DNA of 41,254 bases from a virus: positions 1-41,254 of IMG/VR virus record IMGVR_UViG_3300019763_000004. One strand, given 5' to 3'. The notes under the pieces were generated by a model. That model ran no database searches. It saw only the letters and a list, made by a program, of their open reading frames with translations, and was not told the origin of the DNA. Position numbers and translations under genes: made by a program. Numbering within the stretch: position 1 is the first letter of the stretch; each line of letters opens with the position of its first letter. This document shows, piece after piece, positions 7,489 to 15,088 of this stretch.

Positions 7489-8546
7489 ATTACATTATCA
7501 AAAACAAAACCCTGAAAACCACCAGTAACACCTGTATTATTTGCCGAAACAGATTCGCACCTAAATACGATATCTGATTTCTCTTGGAAAACTAAAGGGA
7601 TGGTATAAACAGCCCTCCATGTTCCTGTTCCTTGTGTATTTAACGATATTCTTCGGCCAACTCTAAACACCTTGCCGAAATCGCGCCTTAACTGGGTGAA
7701 CACTGCTGAACTGGCAACGCCGCCGCTTTTAGATATGGCAACATAACCCTCAACATACACCAGTGTTTTACCTGCTGGCACAGAATATATCATCATTTCA
7801 GTTTGATTCGCTGATGCTTTAACTTGTGCTCTAATTAAAGAGACATCAATGGGCACGCCACCAGAAAGAGCTGTGTTTTCATAAACATACACGTCTCCCA
7901 ATAGAGGCGTGGTATTGCTGTTAAACACCCTATACACTCTTATTAAACTGGTCGGCAATGCGAGTCTCGTTTGTCCTGTTAAATTAATAGTCTGAATAAC
8001 CCTATCCCAATTAGCATCCAACCCCTCTATCGTAATCTCTACATTATCAGACGCGTTAGAGCTTGATATACTATTAATAGCGGCTGTCGTGCTAAAAGTG
8101 TAGATTCCTCCAAGATCCCAGATATCCTCTGGCGCTGAGCCTGTGTCTATAGATTCGTTTTCCCCATACTTATTGATCGCATAAACGCCTCTTATTTGCC
8201 CTAGCTGTACTTTTATTGCAAAATTATTATCGTTCAGCAAATCAAATACGTTGGTGCTTATAATTCCAGCAAGTTCAGCTTCTAAAGCCGCAGCATCTGC
8301 GTAAGGAGTGCCGCTTTCATCTAAATAACTGGTTATCGGCTGGAATTTAACTAGCTCAAAGTAATTATCTTTGCCGTATATAGCCGCACTAAGCTTTCCA
8401 GTGCCGTATGTTAGCCTATATTCGTTTTTGGGATAAATATTATCGTTTATTCTGAAATTACCTTCTGTGTCTGAATAAACTCTTTGGCTAAATGCAGATA
8501 AAAAGGCTGCAAGTATTAACGATAATAATAATAATAGTCTTTTCAT
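7476..8546 (-). CDS. Virion-associated beta-rich protein with N-terminal signal peptide
   Basis: This 356-aa protein lies between two connector genes. Residues 1-21 form a classical type I signal peptide: MKR, a Leu-rich core, then a Bacteroidota-like cleavage site SAFSQ. The next part (about 30-100) resembles N-terminal parts of phage structural proteins (YLDESGTPYADAAALEAELAG). The rest is beta-rich (APEDIWDLGG, then VEITIEGLDANWDR) and resembles structural or decoration proteins of marine phages. A secretion signal on a head-region protein is odd: it may be exported, cell-surface exposed, or start internally. An internal start would remove the signal, but no ATG lies close after it. Confidence 0.6.
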   Translation of the reverse strand: MKRLLLLLSLILAAFLSAFSQRVYSDTEGNFRINDNIYPKNEYRLTYGTGKLSAAIYGKDNYFELVKFQPITSYLDESGTPYADAAALEAELAGIISTNVFDLLNDNNFAIKVQLGQIRGVYAINKYGENESIDTGSAPEDIWDLGGIYTFSTTAAINSISSSNASDNVEITIEGLDANWDRVIQTINLTGQTRLALPTSLIRVYRVFNSNTTPLLGDVYVYENTALSGGVPIDVSLIRAQVKASANQTEMMIYSVPAGKTLVYVEGYVAISKSGGVASSAVFTQLRRDFGKVFRVGRRISLNTQGTGTWRAVYTIPLVFQEKSDIVFRCESVSANNTGVTGGFQGFVFDNVIWGL

Positions 8547-8549
8547 ATC

Positions 8550-9032
8550 TTAGTATATTTCTGATTGAATTGTTCTTAAATGTACTGTTATTGCCTTTCT
8601 AGCATCCATGTCTGTCGATCCTGTGTATTTCATAACAGAATAGTCGAGGATGGACGATGAGAGTACATCATTATCAACTCTAACACATGAGTAATTGATA
8701 AGATATTGGTGTTCTGATTCAGTATTAATCACACTGTTTTTCGCGTTAGTTGTGTAAGTCAAATCGTCGCCTGTAATCAAGTCTTTCGCAGTTGTAATAG
8801 TAATGTTGTCAAACAAAAGATCTTGCTTTAAAGTGGGCTTGTCTTGTGTCAATTCCACATCAAAGTCAGCGGCTGGAATGTTTGACATTTTGCTTACGAC
8901 CACAATTGCAGCATTTATCCATCTCTGTATATCTGCATCTTTTTGCGTGTGATTAATGCCACCTATATAAGCCTTGAAATCTGCAAGGCTTACAGGTGGG
9001 TTCGATATATTACTGAGCTTACTTTTTAACAT
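8550..9032 (-). CDS. Head-tail connector protein (gp6-like)
   Basis: This 160-aa protein starts with the pattern of gp6-like connectors (PPVSLADFKAYI, then DADIQRWINAAI). In these proteins an early helical domain binds the portal. Position after the capsid gene and before the adaptor fits the ring attached under the portal. It overlaps the preceding small gene by 14 nt, suggesting coupled translation. Confidence 0.72.
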   Translation of the reverse strand: MLKSKLSNISNPPVSLADFKAYIGGINHTQKDADIQRWINAAIVVVSKMSNIPAADFDVELTQDKPTLKQDLLFDNITITTAKDLITGDDLTYTTNAKNSVINTESEHQYLINYSCVRVDNDVLSSSILDYSVMKYTGSTDMDARKAITVHLRTIQSEIY

Positions 9033-9204
9033 GCTTAATGTATCCTTTTTTAATAAACTTATCAGCTATTATCTTGTTGCTAATGGTCAATCCGACACCT
9101 TTAGGTAAGCATGGGTAAGTGTCAGTCGTAATGTACTTATTGTCTGCGGTTGCTTTTTTAGGCTTTCTTTTAACTGCCTTATTTTCTAATTCTTTATTCT
9201 CCAT
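9019..9204 (-). CDS. Small basic protein between capsid and connector genes
   Basis: This 61-aa, Lys-rich protein (ENKAVKRKPKKATADNKY near the N-terminus) begins 13 nt after the terminator that follows the capsid gene. A small gene at this place is common in HK97-like head operons and can encode a head protein or a short regulator. I do not recognise the family. Its overlap with the connector gene supports it being real. Confidence 0.6.
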   Translation of the reverse strand: MENKELENKAVKRKPKKATADNKYITTDTYPCLPKGVGLTISNKIIADKFIKKGYIKHVKK

Positions 9205-9216
9205 GTTTCAGATATT

Positions 9217-9248
9217 AAAAAAAAGGGATGAGCAGAAGCCCACCCCTT
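9217..9248 (-). terminator. Terminator after the major capsid gene
   Basis: On the minus strand a hairpin with an AAGGGGTG/CATCCCTT-type stem (one mismatch) is followed by eight T's (9224-9217). It lies 20 nt after the capsid stop and probably reduces read-through so that capsid mRNA exceeds connector mRNA. Confidence 0.7.
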
Positions 9249-9268
9249 AAAGTATTAATTAAAACTAA

Positions 9269-10510
9269 CTACGATGTTCTGTCTGGATCAAGAGCAATTA
9301 ACGCTGTGTCGATATCTGAAACGTAAATATTACCTGCCTTGTCTGGTGTCTCTACCAGTGACTGACCTCTCCAAAATACAACCGCTGTAAACTTGTCGGT
9401 TGACAAATCGGCGTTTTCTTGTCCGATCTTAAACTCCATGCCTCTTTTAATCCACAGCTCTAATGTCGAGCTATCTACCGCCAGCATTTCATTGTCCCCC
9501 ATTGCATAAGACTCGATAATAGTCATTCCACCAAGGACCTTTTCACCGTTCACCATTCGGATAATTAACTGTCCTGTAGTGTCTCTTACTCTCGAGTATT
9601 TAGCTACGGTTAATTTGTTCATGATGACGTAATTAGGCGTATAAACATCAGCCTGTACGTTAATTGCCACAGCTAAATCATCAATTGTAGCCTTTTTGTA
9701 AGCTCCGATTAATTCAGTTGGCGTACTGTAAGCTGTAGATCCCTGTGTTTTAAGCCCGTAAATATGCTTTTTCTGAGTGGCGTCATTACCATCGCCTGAG
9801 ATCAATTCAGTATTAATGAACTTCTCAGAATTAAACATTAATTTATTCTGTAATCTTGAAGCGAATGCAGAACGGTCTTCGAACATTTCAGCAGTAAAAG
9901 GGATTTTAGCCGAAATTTTAGCAACTTCACGCGTCTTTTCCTCCTCTGCACCTGTGTCATCAGCACCGATTGCGGCACCTTCACCTACATAACCTACATT
10001 TGAAGTGTAAGAACCCTCTACCCATAACATACGGCTTCTGTCTTGCTCCATTGGCACAACTGAGAACAGGGGCGTAACAGTTAACATCTGCTCTCTAGGA
10101 TAGTTTGCCCCTGGCTTAATTTGCGTTCTGGTCACATCGCCTACAAAAGCGGTGGTGTCTACCTTCATCTCAAAAGACTTCCCTTCTAGGCCTTTCATTT
10201 TACCAGCGTCAAAAGCTTTCTTTGTTTCAGGATCTTTCAGAATTCTGTCGATTTCCTGAGTGAAAGTTTTTGTTTCACCTTCTTTTTTAATCAACCCTTT
10301 AACCTCTGTGTTAAGCTTGTTCAATGCGTCGTTAAGAGATTTAATTTCTGCAACATCCTTCATTTCTGGCATTTCATCAAACTTTTTTTTAAGTTCTGCG
10401 ATACCGTCAGTAATAGACTTCGTGTCTAAATCTTTGTTTTTATCGACAAAAGATTTAAGATCTTTTAATTCTTGCTCGATAGCCTGAGCTTTCTTTTCTA
10501 GTTCTGTCAT
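9269..10510 (-). CDS. Major capsid protein, HK97 fold
   Basis: This 413-aa protein starts with about 85 residues of charged coiled coil, the expected delta/scaffold domain. The HK97 core follows, with a typical early P-loop region (QIKPGANYPREQMLTVTPLF) and FTAEMFEDRSAFASRL in the spine-helix area. The prohead protease gene lies directly upstream (1-nt gap) and probably removes the N-terminal part. A terminator follows the gene. It forms the icosahedral shell. Confidence 0.93.
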   Translation of the reverse strand: MTELEKKAQAIEQELKDLKSFVDKNKDLDTKSITDGIAELKKKFDEMPEMKDVAEIKSLNDALNKLNTEVKGLIKKEGETKTFTQEIDRILKDPETKKAFDAGKMKGLEGKSFEMKVDTTAFVGDVTRTQIKPGANYPREQMLTVTPLFSVVPMEQDRSRMLWVEGSYTSNVGYVGEGAAIGADDTGAEEEKTREVAKISAKIPFTAEMFEDRSAFASRLQNKLMFNSEKFINTELISGDGNDATQKKHIYGLKTQGSTAYSTPTELIGAYKKATIDDLAVAINVQADVYTPNYVIMNKLTVAKYSRVRDTTGQLIIRMVNGEKVLGGMTIIESYAMGDNEMLAVDSSTLELWIKRGMEFKIGQENADLSTDKFTAVVFWRGQSLVETPDKAGNIYVSDIDTALIALDPDRTS

Positions 10511-10511
10511 T

Positions 10512-11135
10512 TTATTTTAAATTTATGTAATCGAATACCGTTTTTGCCTCAGGCTCACGGGACTTTAATTCTACTTCTAATCTTAATTCTAAAGCTTTTA
10601 GTTCTTCATCACCCATTGATTGAAGGTCGAAATCTTCTGCTTTGCGCTCAGTTGAAATAATTTTAGCTTTCTTATTTGCAGCTCTTGTCACTGCCGAGAA
10701 TTCAGCTAGCCCAAGCTCTTTTAAGAATCTTAAAGACTCACCATCCTCTTCTTTGAAGTCTCTCTCCTCAACCCAATATCCAATAGAAAACTTTTTTATT
10801 ATACCTTCCTCGATTTTAACTGCCCTACCTTCCTCACTAGCCGAAATTACAGCTTCAAAATACAACCCGAAATCATCCTCCTTAAGCACCATAATATTAC
10901 CTATCGGCTGCTTCATGTCGTGCTGCCAACAGAAAGCAATATCTTCTTTATTTTCTCCGGTTATTGTTTTTGCAAACGCTCCCTTAACAATAACGTCACC
11001 ATAAGAATCTACATTACCAAACACAGCAGCATAACCTTTTACAATCAATCGCCCCGCAAACTCTCCATCAGCTTTACGCTCAAAAGCTTTGATATTTTCA
11101 GCGGATATATTTTTAAATTCTATTTCTCTACTCAT
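10512..11135 (-). CDS. Prohead maturation protease (HK97 family, U35)
   Basis: This 207-aa protein has the herpesvirus-assemblin-like protease signature: FCWQHDMKQPIGN with catalytic His72, and IIKKFSIGY with catalytic Ser117. The conserved LAEFSAVTRAAN block sits around 144-153. It cleaves the scaffold domain of the capsid protein, and probably itself, during prohead maturation. It is the first gene of the head operon, downstream of the palindrome at 11183. The C-terminal 35 residues are acidic and helical. Confidence 0.93.
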   Translation of the reverse strand: MSREIEFKNISAENIKAFERKADGEFAGRLIVKGYAAVFGNVDSYGDVIVKGAFAKTITGENKEDIAFCWQHDMKQPIGNIMVLKEDDFGLYFEAVISASEEGRAVKIEEGIIKKFSIGYWVEERDFKEEDGESLRFLKELGLAEFSAVTRAANKKAKIISTERKAEDFDLQSMGDEELKALELRLEVELKSREPEAKTVFDYINLK

Positions 11136-11182
11136 TGTTAATATTTTAACAAGTTTTTTAATACTGCTAATTTACTAATAAA

Positions 11183-11196
11183 ATGCTGTAAAACAT
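11183..11196. promoter_or_regulatory. RTGYT-N4-ARCAY palindrome, copy 2
   Basis: ATGCTGTAAAACAT lies in the divergent intergenic region between the protease operon (minus) and the large plus-strand island (11308 on). No -7 box is found at the 33-nt distance on either strand, so its role here may differ. Confidence 0.65.
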
Positions 11197-11249
11197 GAAA
11201 ATAAGTTTGGAATTGTTCTATTTTCTTATATGCAATATTCATATAATAT

Positions 11250-11279
11250 TTGTTTAATATTATTATTGTCGTATATTTG
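11250..11279 (+). promoter_or_regulatory. Flavobacterial-type promoter of the 11308 island
   Basis: TTG (11250-11252), a 19-nt spacer and TATATTTG (11272-11279) match the Bacteroidota housekeeping consensus TTG-N17/23-TAnnTTTG. The expected start lies about 20 nt before the ATG at 11308. This is the clearest canonical promoter in the window. Confidence 0.8.
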
Positions 11280-11307
11280 GGTATTGTTTAACTAAAACTA
11301 AATAGCC

Positions 11308-11532
11308 ATGAAAAATTTACGCTACAATTTACAAGGGGCACACATGCATGATAATACTGCATGCCCCCCTCAGGACAAAATGAAGGAGTTAGGCATAACG
11401 TATAAAAAAGCGGTGCCGCAGTCAATATGTGACCAATGGTGGTTTTTGGGCTGCGACAATATACCTAAAGAACTTCCCGAGTATATAACTATTTTAGACG
11501 CTGATGTGTCTGACTTCCCAGAATGTAAATAA
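11308..11532 (+). CDS. Hypothetical protein, first gene of the plus-strand island
   Basis: This 74-aa protein follows a canonical promoter with a short leader. It has four Cys residues (ACPPQ, SICDQ, LGCDN, PECK) and the motif CDQWWFLGCDNIP, which could coordinate a metal, but spacing fits no family I know. No signal peptide or membrane segment. It leads a nearly gapless operon of small genes. Confidence 0.65.
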   Translation: MKNLRYNLQGAHMHDNTACPPQDKMKELGITYKKAVPQSICDQWWFLGCDNIPKELPEYITILDADVSDFPECK

Positions 11533-11538
11533 ATAACC

Positions 11539-11733
11539 ATGAAAGAATTAATTTCAGAAAACGTAGGCGTAATATTTTGGCTAGTCGGGTGTGTTATCAC
11601 ATTCCTGTTATTAGACAAAAAGGAGTTTAATTTCTGGTCAGTCGTGTTTATTGTTCTCTCATGGGTGACTCTTATATGCACTTTTATATTAATGAAGGAT
11701 AAGCAGTGTAAAAAATTAAATGAAAATGAATAA
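11539..11733 (+). CDS. Small membrane protein with two transmembrane segments
   Basis: This 64-aa protein has two hydrophobic helices (about residues 10-26 and 33-52) joined by a short charged turn (DKKEFNF), and a Lys-rich tail. It lies 6 nt after the preceding gene. Size and topology would fit a small holin or an inner-membrane exclusion factor, but position in a non-late plus-strand operon argues for an accessory role. Confidence 0.6.
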   Translation: MKELISENVGVIFWLVGCVITFLLLDKKEFNFWSVVFIVLSWVTLICTFILMKDKQCKKLNENE

Positions 11734-11735
11734 TT

Positions 11736-12044
11736 ATGAGTAAAAGCAATCTAAGGCCAGTATACAGAAATGATGAAGATTATCTGGCAGCACAAAACAG
11801 GAGTAGAGAGATATTTGGAAAGGTTAACTTTTCCATGTACGTAAACATGTTGATTGAGAAGGATTTGAGAAAGGAGGAGTCAATAACAGTTGTAGAACGC
11901 GGAATGCCACAAATAAACTCTATAGCTGAAAGACAAGCTTTAACTCGGTCAATAACAAAATGGGTGTCAATTAAAGAGTTTAAGGAGAATAGTGAAGAGG
12001 TTGTAAGCAAAATTGTAAATGAAATATTGGAGGAAATGAAATGA
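11736..12044 (+). CDS. Hypothetical protein, possible small DNA-binding protein
   Basis: This 102-aa protein has a FSMYVNMLIEKDLRKEE stretch that resembles the second helix of short ribbon-helix-helix-like proteins, followed by a longer helical C-terminus. The resemblance is weak. It overlaps the next gene by 4 nt (ATGA), so the two are translationally coupled. Confidence 0.55.
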   Translation: MSKSNLRPVYRNDEDYLAAQNRSREIFGKVNFSMYVNMLIEKDLRKEESITVVERGMPQINSIAERQALTRSITKWVSIKEFKENSEEVVSKIVNEILEEMK

Positions 12045-12469
12045 AAGAAGAAATAAAGCAAACGCTTTTAAATGGCATCGAGAAAGGAGGGTTTACACGT
12101 TCTTTCTCGGATGATCTATTTGATAATCTAGATGCGATATCCGAATACTTAGCAAATCAAGACATATTACTTAATCGTGATGTTGTTTTGATTAAAAAAC
12201 ATTATAGTGGTGAAACTAAGATTTCAACAGATACTTATTGTGCCTGTAAAAAATCGGATGTTGATGATTCTATTAAAAAAGTAATGAATACTAAGGAGCG
12301 GTATAAAAAAGAGCTATCCGATGCAAAAGCCCACATAGGCCTTCAGAAAGAAGAGATTGCAAGGCAAATAATTAGAGTTAAGCTTGCCATGAAGTTAAGT
12401 TTTATTATATACTCATGCGTGTTTGTCATGGGTTTAATCGTGGGTTTATTAATGGATTTAATATTTTAG
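12041..12469 (+). CDS. Coiled-coil protein with C-terminal membrane anchor
   Basis: This 142-aa protein has a soluble N-terminal half, a helical region rich in Lys/Glu (about 75-115), and one transmembrane helix at the end (about 117-139). The Cys pair CAC lies near residue 68. A tail-anchored topology with most of the protein in the cytoplasm is likely. Start overlaps the previous stop. Function unknown. Confidence 0.6.
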   Translation: MKEEIKQTLLNGIEKGGFTRSFSDDLFDNLDAISEYLANQDILLNRDVVLIKKHYSGETKISTDTYCACKKSDVDDSIKKVMNTKERYKKELSDAKAHIGLQKEEIARQIIRVKLAMKLSFIIYSCVFVMGLIVGLLMDLIF

Positions 12470-12473
12470 ATAT

Positions 12474-12692
12474 ATGTATATCATAGTTAAGATAGAGCAG
12501 CATGGATATACCTACGTCACGTATAGCCATAGTTTGGTAGGCTGTAATATTGAAAATGAATCCAATGATCCTGAAGAATTTGAACCGATGCCTATTTTTA
12601 AATCTAAATCTGTAGCTGAATTAGAAATGAAAAAGCTTAAAGACGAAAATAGGTGCTATAAATATAGAGTTTTACCACTAAATATAATTTAA
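12474..12692 (+). CDS. Hypothetical protein
   Basis: This 72-aa protein begins 4 nt after the previous stop. It has beta-rich N-terminal sequence and an acidic centre (ESNDPEEFEP). Its pattern, including KSKSVAELEMKKLKDEN near the end, resembles short phage proteins of unknown function. No signal or membrane segment. Confidence 0.6.
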   Translation: MYIIVKIEQHGYTYVTYSHSLVGCNIENESNDPEEFEPMPIFKSKSVAELEMKKLKDENRCYKYRVLPLNII

Positions 12693-12702
12693 TAGGTTAG
12701 AC

Positions 12703-12987
12703 ATGAAAAACACAGTAACAATAAGCTTAGAAGAATTCAAAGAGATGGAGCGAATTATTGAATTGGCAGAGTCTGGGAACGAGACAGTTCTTAGAATTCA
12801 TTCTAATTATCGTAGTGGAGGAACTACAGAAAAGCTAACTACTAAAGATGAAGTTTTAGAAGAGCTTAATTTTAAGTTAAAAGCGAGTAAGGACTACGGT
12901 GTTGAAGCCGATAAACAAATAAACTCATTAAGGTCTGATATTATGAGAATCCCATTGTGGATAAGACGAATATTTAAAGCTGTTTGA
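12703..12987 (+). CDS. Hypothetical protein
   Basis: This 94-aa mostly helical protein begins VTISLEEFKEMERIIELAESG, a start often seen in small phage proteins with a coiled coil. A basic C-terminus follows (PLWIRRIFKAV). It is followed by ATG after 1 nt, consistent with an operon. Confidence 0.58.
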   Translation: MKNTVTISLEEFKEMERIIELAESGNETVLRIHSNYRSGGTTEKLTTKDEVLEELNFKLKASKDYGVEADKQINSLRSDIMRIPLWIRRIFKAV

Positions 12988-12988
12988 T

Positions 12989-13153
12989 ATGAAAGATCTA
13001 ATTAGGAGTATTAAAGCGCTATTCAATACGGAGCCATTTCTACCGCCTCGATTCATTAAGGGTAAGATGGTTGACTCTAATCACGAAGAACTTAAAAAAG
13101 AATTGAAATTAAATCACAAGAAATATTCCCAGTCTCAGAGCGAGACGGATTAA
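12989..13153 (+). CDS. Short reading frame, probably the N-terminal part of a frameshifted gene
   Basis: This 54-aa frame begins 1 nt after the previous stop with MKDLIRSIKALFNTEPFLPP. Up to about residue 37 it looks coding; after the A6 run at 13094-13099 the residues (LNHKKYSQSQSETD) look out of frame. The -1 frame, open from 13096 to 13251, continues with plausible coding sequence and ends 1 nt before the next ATG. It is either a programmed frameshift, an indel mutation or a sequencing error; the slip site is not a canonical heptamer. Confidence 0.5.
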   Translation: MKDLIRSIKALFNTEPFLPPRFIKGKMVDSNHEELKKELKLNHKKYSQSQSETD

Positions 13154-13251
13154 TTAATAACTACTCCCCTGTAATCGATAAGGTTATAGCGGCTTTGACA
13201 GTCGCAGAGGATGAAATAAATGATCTGAAAGAACAGTTAAAAAATAAATAG
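13096..13251 (+). CDS. Continuation of the frameshifted small gene
   Basis: This frame has no ATG but reads as ordinary protein (IFPVSERDGLINNYSPVIDK, then a helical VAEDEINDLKEQLKNK end). Its stop lies 1 nt before the ATG at 13253, as expected for an operon gene. It is in the -1 frame relative to 12989. It could instead start on a non-ATG codon such as ATT. Confidence 0.45.
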   Translation, partial: KRIEIKSQEIFPVSERDGLINNYSPVIDKVIAALTVAEDEINDLKEQLKNK

Positions 13252-13252
13252 G

Positions 13253-13495
13253 ATGATTGAAGACAAAAAGTTTACCGCTGAAGATGCTAGAGCTGCTAGC
13301 ATGAAGAACGAAATGACATACGAAAGAGTTTTAACAGAGATTGAAACAGTCGCTAATGGTGCTTATTGCAATAGACAGTGCCATATAATGGGTTTCATGT
13401 CTAGTGAGGTTCTTAGAAAGTTACTGGCAGATGGTTATAATATATCTACCATTAAAGACCAGTTGAGTATGGACATCACAATAATTAAATGGTAA
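13253..13495 (+). CDS. Hypothetical protein
   Basis: This 80-aa protein contains YERVLTEIETVANGAYCNR and SSEVLRKLLADGYNIS and ends ITIIKW. The pattern resembles short proteins in T4-like and other phages in which a helix-rich core precedes a terminal I-x-W strand. It is the last gene before the terminator-like hairpin at 13501. Function unknown. Confidence 0.6.
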   Translation: MIEDKKFTAEDARAASMKNEMTYERVLTEIETVANGAYCNRQCHIMGFMSSEVLRKLLADGYNISTIKDQLSMDITIIKW

Positions 13496-13500
13496 ACAAG

Positions 13501-13527
13501 ATAACCCGACCTAGCACCTCGGGTTAT
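13501..13527 (+). terminator. Hairpin ending the first plus-strand operon
   Basis: ATAACCCGA (13501-13509) pairs perfectly with TCGGGTTAT (13519-13527). It lacks a clean U-tract, so termination may be partial. The palindrome at 13526 begins at its right edge. Confidence 0.55.
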
Positions 13528-13539
13528 GCTTTACAACAT
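13526..13539. promoter_or_regulatory. RTGYT-N4-ARCAY palindrome, copy 3
   Basis: ATGCTTTACAACAT is followed, after exactly 33 nt, by the -7 box TAGATTTG (13573-13580) of the lipoprotein gene. This spacing is the same as at 6031 and 17465. Confidence 0.8.
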
Positions 13540-13572
13540 GCTTTCAATTAGCTAGAATGCTTTTTAAAGTTG

Positions 13573-13580
13573 TAGATTTG
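13573..13580 (+). promoter_or_regulatory. -7 box TAGATTTG of the lipoprotein promoter
   Basis: The octamer sits in AGTTGTAGATTTG, a 13-mer also present at 17507-17519. No -33 TTG is found at the right distance. The predicted start leaves a leader of about 25 nt before the ATG at 13612. Confidence 0.7.
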
Positions 13581-13611
13581 AATATTATTAATAATTAAAC
13601 ACAAAAACAAG

Positions 13612-13986
13612 ATGAGAAAATTAATGATTTTAATAATTGCCTTAGTGACATTATCGATGTCAAGTTGCACTGATGCTGATGTAGCATCAAGAAATTTAAG
13701 CAGGGCTGCTGATCAGTTCGAGATTTACAGAAGGGTAGTGTTTTATAATGGTATTACAGATGCTTACATATTATCTGTAGAGGGATATTGCTCTATCAGT
13801 GAGCTTAACGGACAATTAGAAGTGACAATAAAGACGAAAGAAGGAATGTTTCTTAAGCATCATTTAGGATTGTCTGACAATGTTACCTACTTCTCTGAAC
13901 AATTACAGTCAAAACACGTATCTAAAGATAGATATAGGGTAATATTTAAACCTAGTGTTATTCTACCAAGTATAGATGTAGAATAG
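13612..13986 (+). CDS. Phage beta-sandwich lipoprotein family
   Basis: This 124-aa protein starts with a lipoprotein signal peptide ending in SMSSC (lipidated Cys19). The mature part carries the conserved pattern of a lipoprotein family found in many unrelated phages: DADVASRNLSRAADQFE, RRVVFYNGITDAYILSVEG, HHLGLSDNVTYFSEQL and YRVIFKP. Its molecular function is unknown; membrane-anchored phage lipoproteins often act in superinfection exclusion, which is an inference here. It has its own palindrome-linked promoter and a strong terminator, so it is a self-contained unit. Confidence 0.88.
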   Translation: MRKLMILIIALVTLSMSSCTDADVASRNLSRAADQFEIYRRVVFYNGITDAYILSVEGYCSISELNGQLEVTIKTKEGMFLKHHLGLSDNVTYFSEQLQSKHVSKDRYRVIFKPSVILPSIDVE

Positions 13987-14004
13987 AATATTTTTCGATT
14001 AAAC

Positions 14005-14033
14005 AAAAGCCTCACCTAGCCAGTGAGGCTTTT
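14005..14033. terminator. Strong bidirectional terminator
   Basis: AAAAGCCTCAC (14005-14015) and GTGAGGCTTTT (14023-14033) form an 11-bp stem with a 7-nt loop. It lies between the converging lipoprotein and head morphogenesis genes. Confidence 0.92.
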
Positions 14034-14792
14034 TTATTTGGCGCGATAGGCAACAGCACACATGCAGCCTATTGACTCTTCGGCTCCAATGGTCGTATCT
14101 CTGGGGTACTTCCCTTTATACGCTCCAACTTGGAATAAATCATTCTTACCAATAGTAACACCATTTAAAGCTACATGATTGGCATGGGGCTGTTTTGCTC
14201 CTGAATGGATCCAAGTTTTTGTGTACTCTAATCCTGTACTATCCGCCCCTATCTTATTAGACACAGAATAAGCCGCTAAAACCTCTTGAGAAACTATCTG
14301 TCTCACCTTCCATGTTTCATAGCCAGTATAGCTGTTCTTCAATATCACTTTAGCGCGCTGAGTTAAAGCTTCCAATCCTACACCTTCCTCAATGGCAATA
14401 TTCACATAATCTTGAATAGTCTTCTGAACCCACTTCTTTAAAGTGCCTTCAACGGATACAATAAGTTCGCCAGTATTCGCAGATACCCATTGTTGAAGCT
14501 GAATATTCCAAACGGCATCGCGTATATCTGCTTTAAGCCCTAATAAACTATTATACTGCCTACGTGCCCAATATCCACCAACACCGGTATAAAGTTTATT
14601 ATAGAAGTCAGGCAAATAGAACTCATCCACTAAAGCGGCTGCATTATCGGCTAATGTCTCATAAGATCCTGTCATATTATCCAAAACGACTTGCATAGCC
14701 TTTCTTCTAAGTGGCTTTAATACCCTTTCAAAATTGGCTATAAATACGGCATTACGCCTCTGTTCTGCTTTTAATTGTTGTCTAATTCCCAT
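14034..14792 (-). CDS. Phage head morphogenesis protein (SPP1 gp7/Mu F family)
   Basis: This 252-aa protein is helical at the N-terminus. Its end has the MuF domain pattern: TWIHSGAKQPHANHVALNG, DLFQVGAYKGKYPRDTT and a final IGCMCAVAYRAK. These minor capsid proteins bind the portal and go in with the DNA. The frame reaches a TTG at 14807, but ATG 14792 (MGIRQQLKAEQRR) is the likelier start. It is separated from the portal gene by more than 3 kb of small genes, whereas the two are usually adjacent. Confidence 0.88.
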   Translation of the reverse strand: MGIRQQLKAEQRRNAVFIANFERVLKPLRRKAMQVVLDNMTGSYETLADNAAALVDEFYLPDFYNKLYTGVGGYWARRQYNSLLGLKADIRDAVWNIQLQQWVSANTGELIVSVEGTLKKWVQKTIQDYVNIAIEEGVGLEALTQRAKVILKNSYTGYETWKVRQIVSQEVLAAYSVSNKIGADSTGLEYTKTWIHSGAKQPHANHVALNGVTIGKNDLFQVGAYKGKYPRDTTIGAEESIGCMCAVAYRAK

Positions 14793-14805
14793 AAAGTAAA
14801 GGTAC

Positions 14806-14836
14806 AAAAAAAACCGACCTCGTGAAAGGTCGGTTT
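14806..14836 (-). terminator. Terminator of the 15054 gene
   Basis: On the minus strand a 10-bp stem (14836-14827 with 14820-14811, AAACCGACCT-type) is followed by T8. It stops transcription just upstream of the head morphogenesis gene. Confidence 0.85.
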
Positions 14837-14859
14837 ATATGCAATCAATTTAAGCTATC

Positions 14860-15054
14860 CTAAGACAATAACTCTAGTCTAGTTGTAAGTATGCATATAA
14901 AACTTCTCATAATTCCGTACTGAGCTTTCAATAATGGTTTTTGAGCCTCATCGATCGATTCAAAATTAGGTGAATTAATAAAAGAATCGAGCTTAGTTGC
15001 TTTTACTGTCTCTTCTTTAATCTCTGTGATAAGTCTTGTTTTGAATTCTGACAT
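14860..15054 (-). CDS. crAss001_48-related small phage protein
   Basis: This 64-aa helical protein has the pattern FKTRLITEIKEETVKATKLDSF-INSPNF ... LLKAQYGIMRSF ... RLELL (read in parts). It matches a family common in phages and annotated as crAss001_48-related. Its function is unknown. It is a single-gene unit with a canonical promoter (15118-15089) and a terminator at 14806-14836. Confidence 0.7.
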   Translation of the reverse strand: MSEFKTRLITEIKEETVKATKLDSFINSPNFESIDEAQKPLLKAQYGIMRSFICILTTRLELLS

Positions 15055-15088
15055 GATTAAGGTTTTTTTTATTATAAATAATGAACTT

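Noticed and set aside
10642-11004. 120-aa plus-strand frame inside the prohead protease gene
   Set aside because: Antisense shadow; the protease has clear catalytic motifs.
11370-11681. 103-aa minus-strand frame in the plus-strand island
   Set aside because: It crosses two well-spaced plus-strand genes downstream of a canonical plus-strand promoter.
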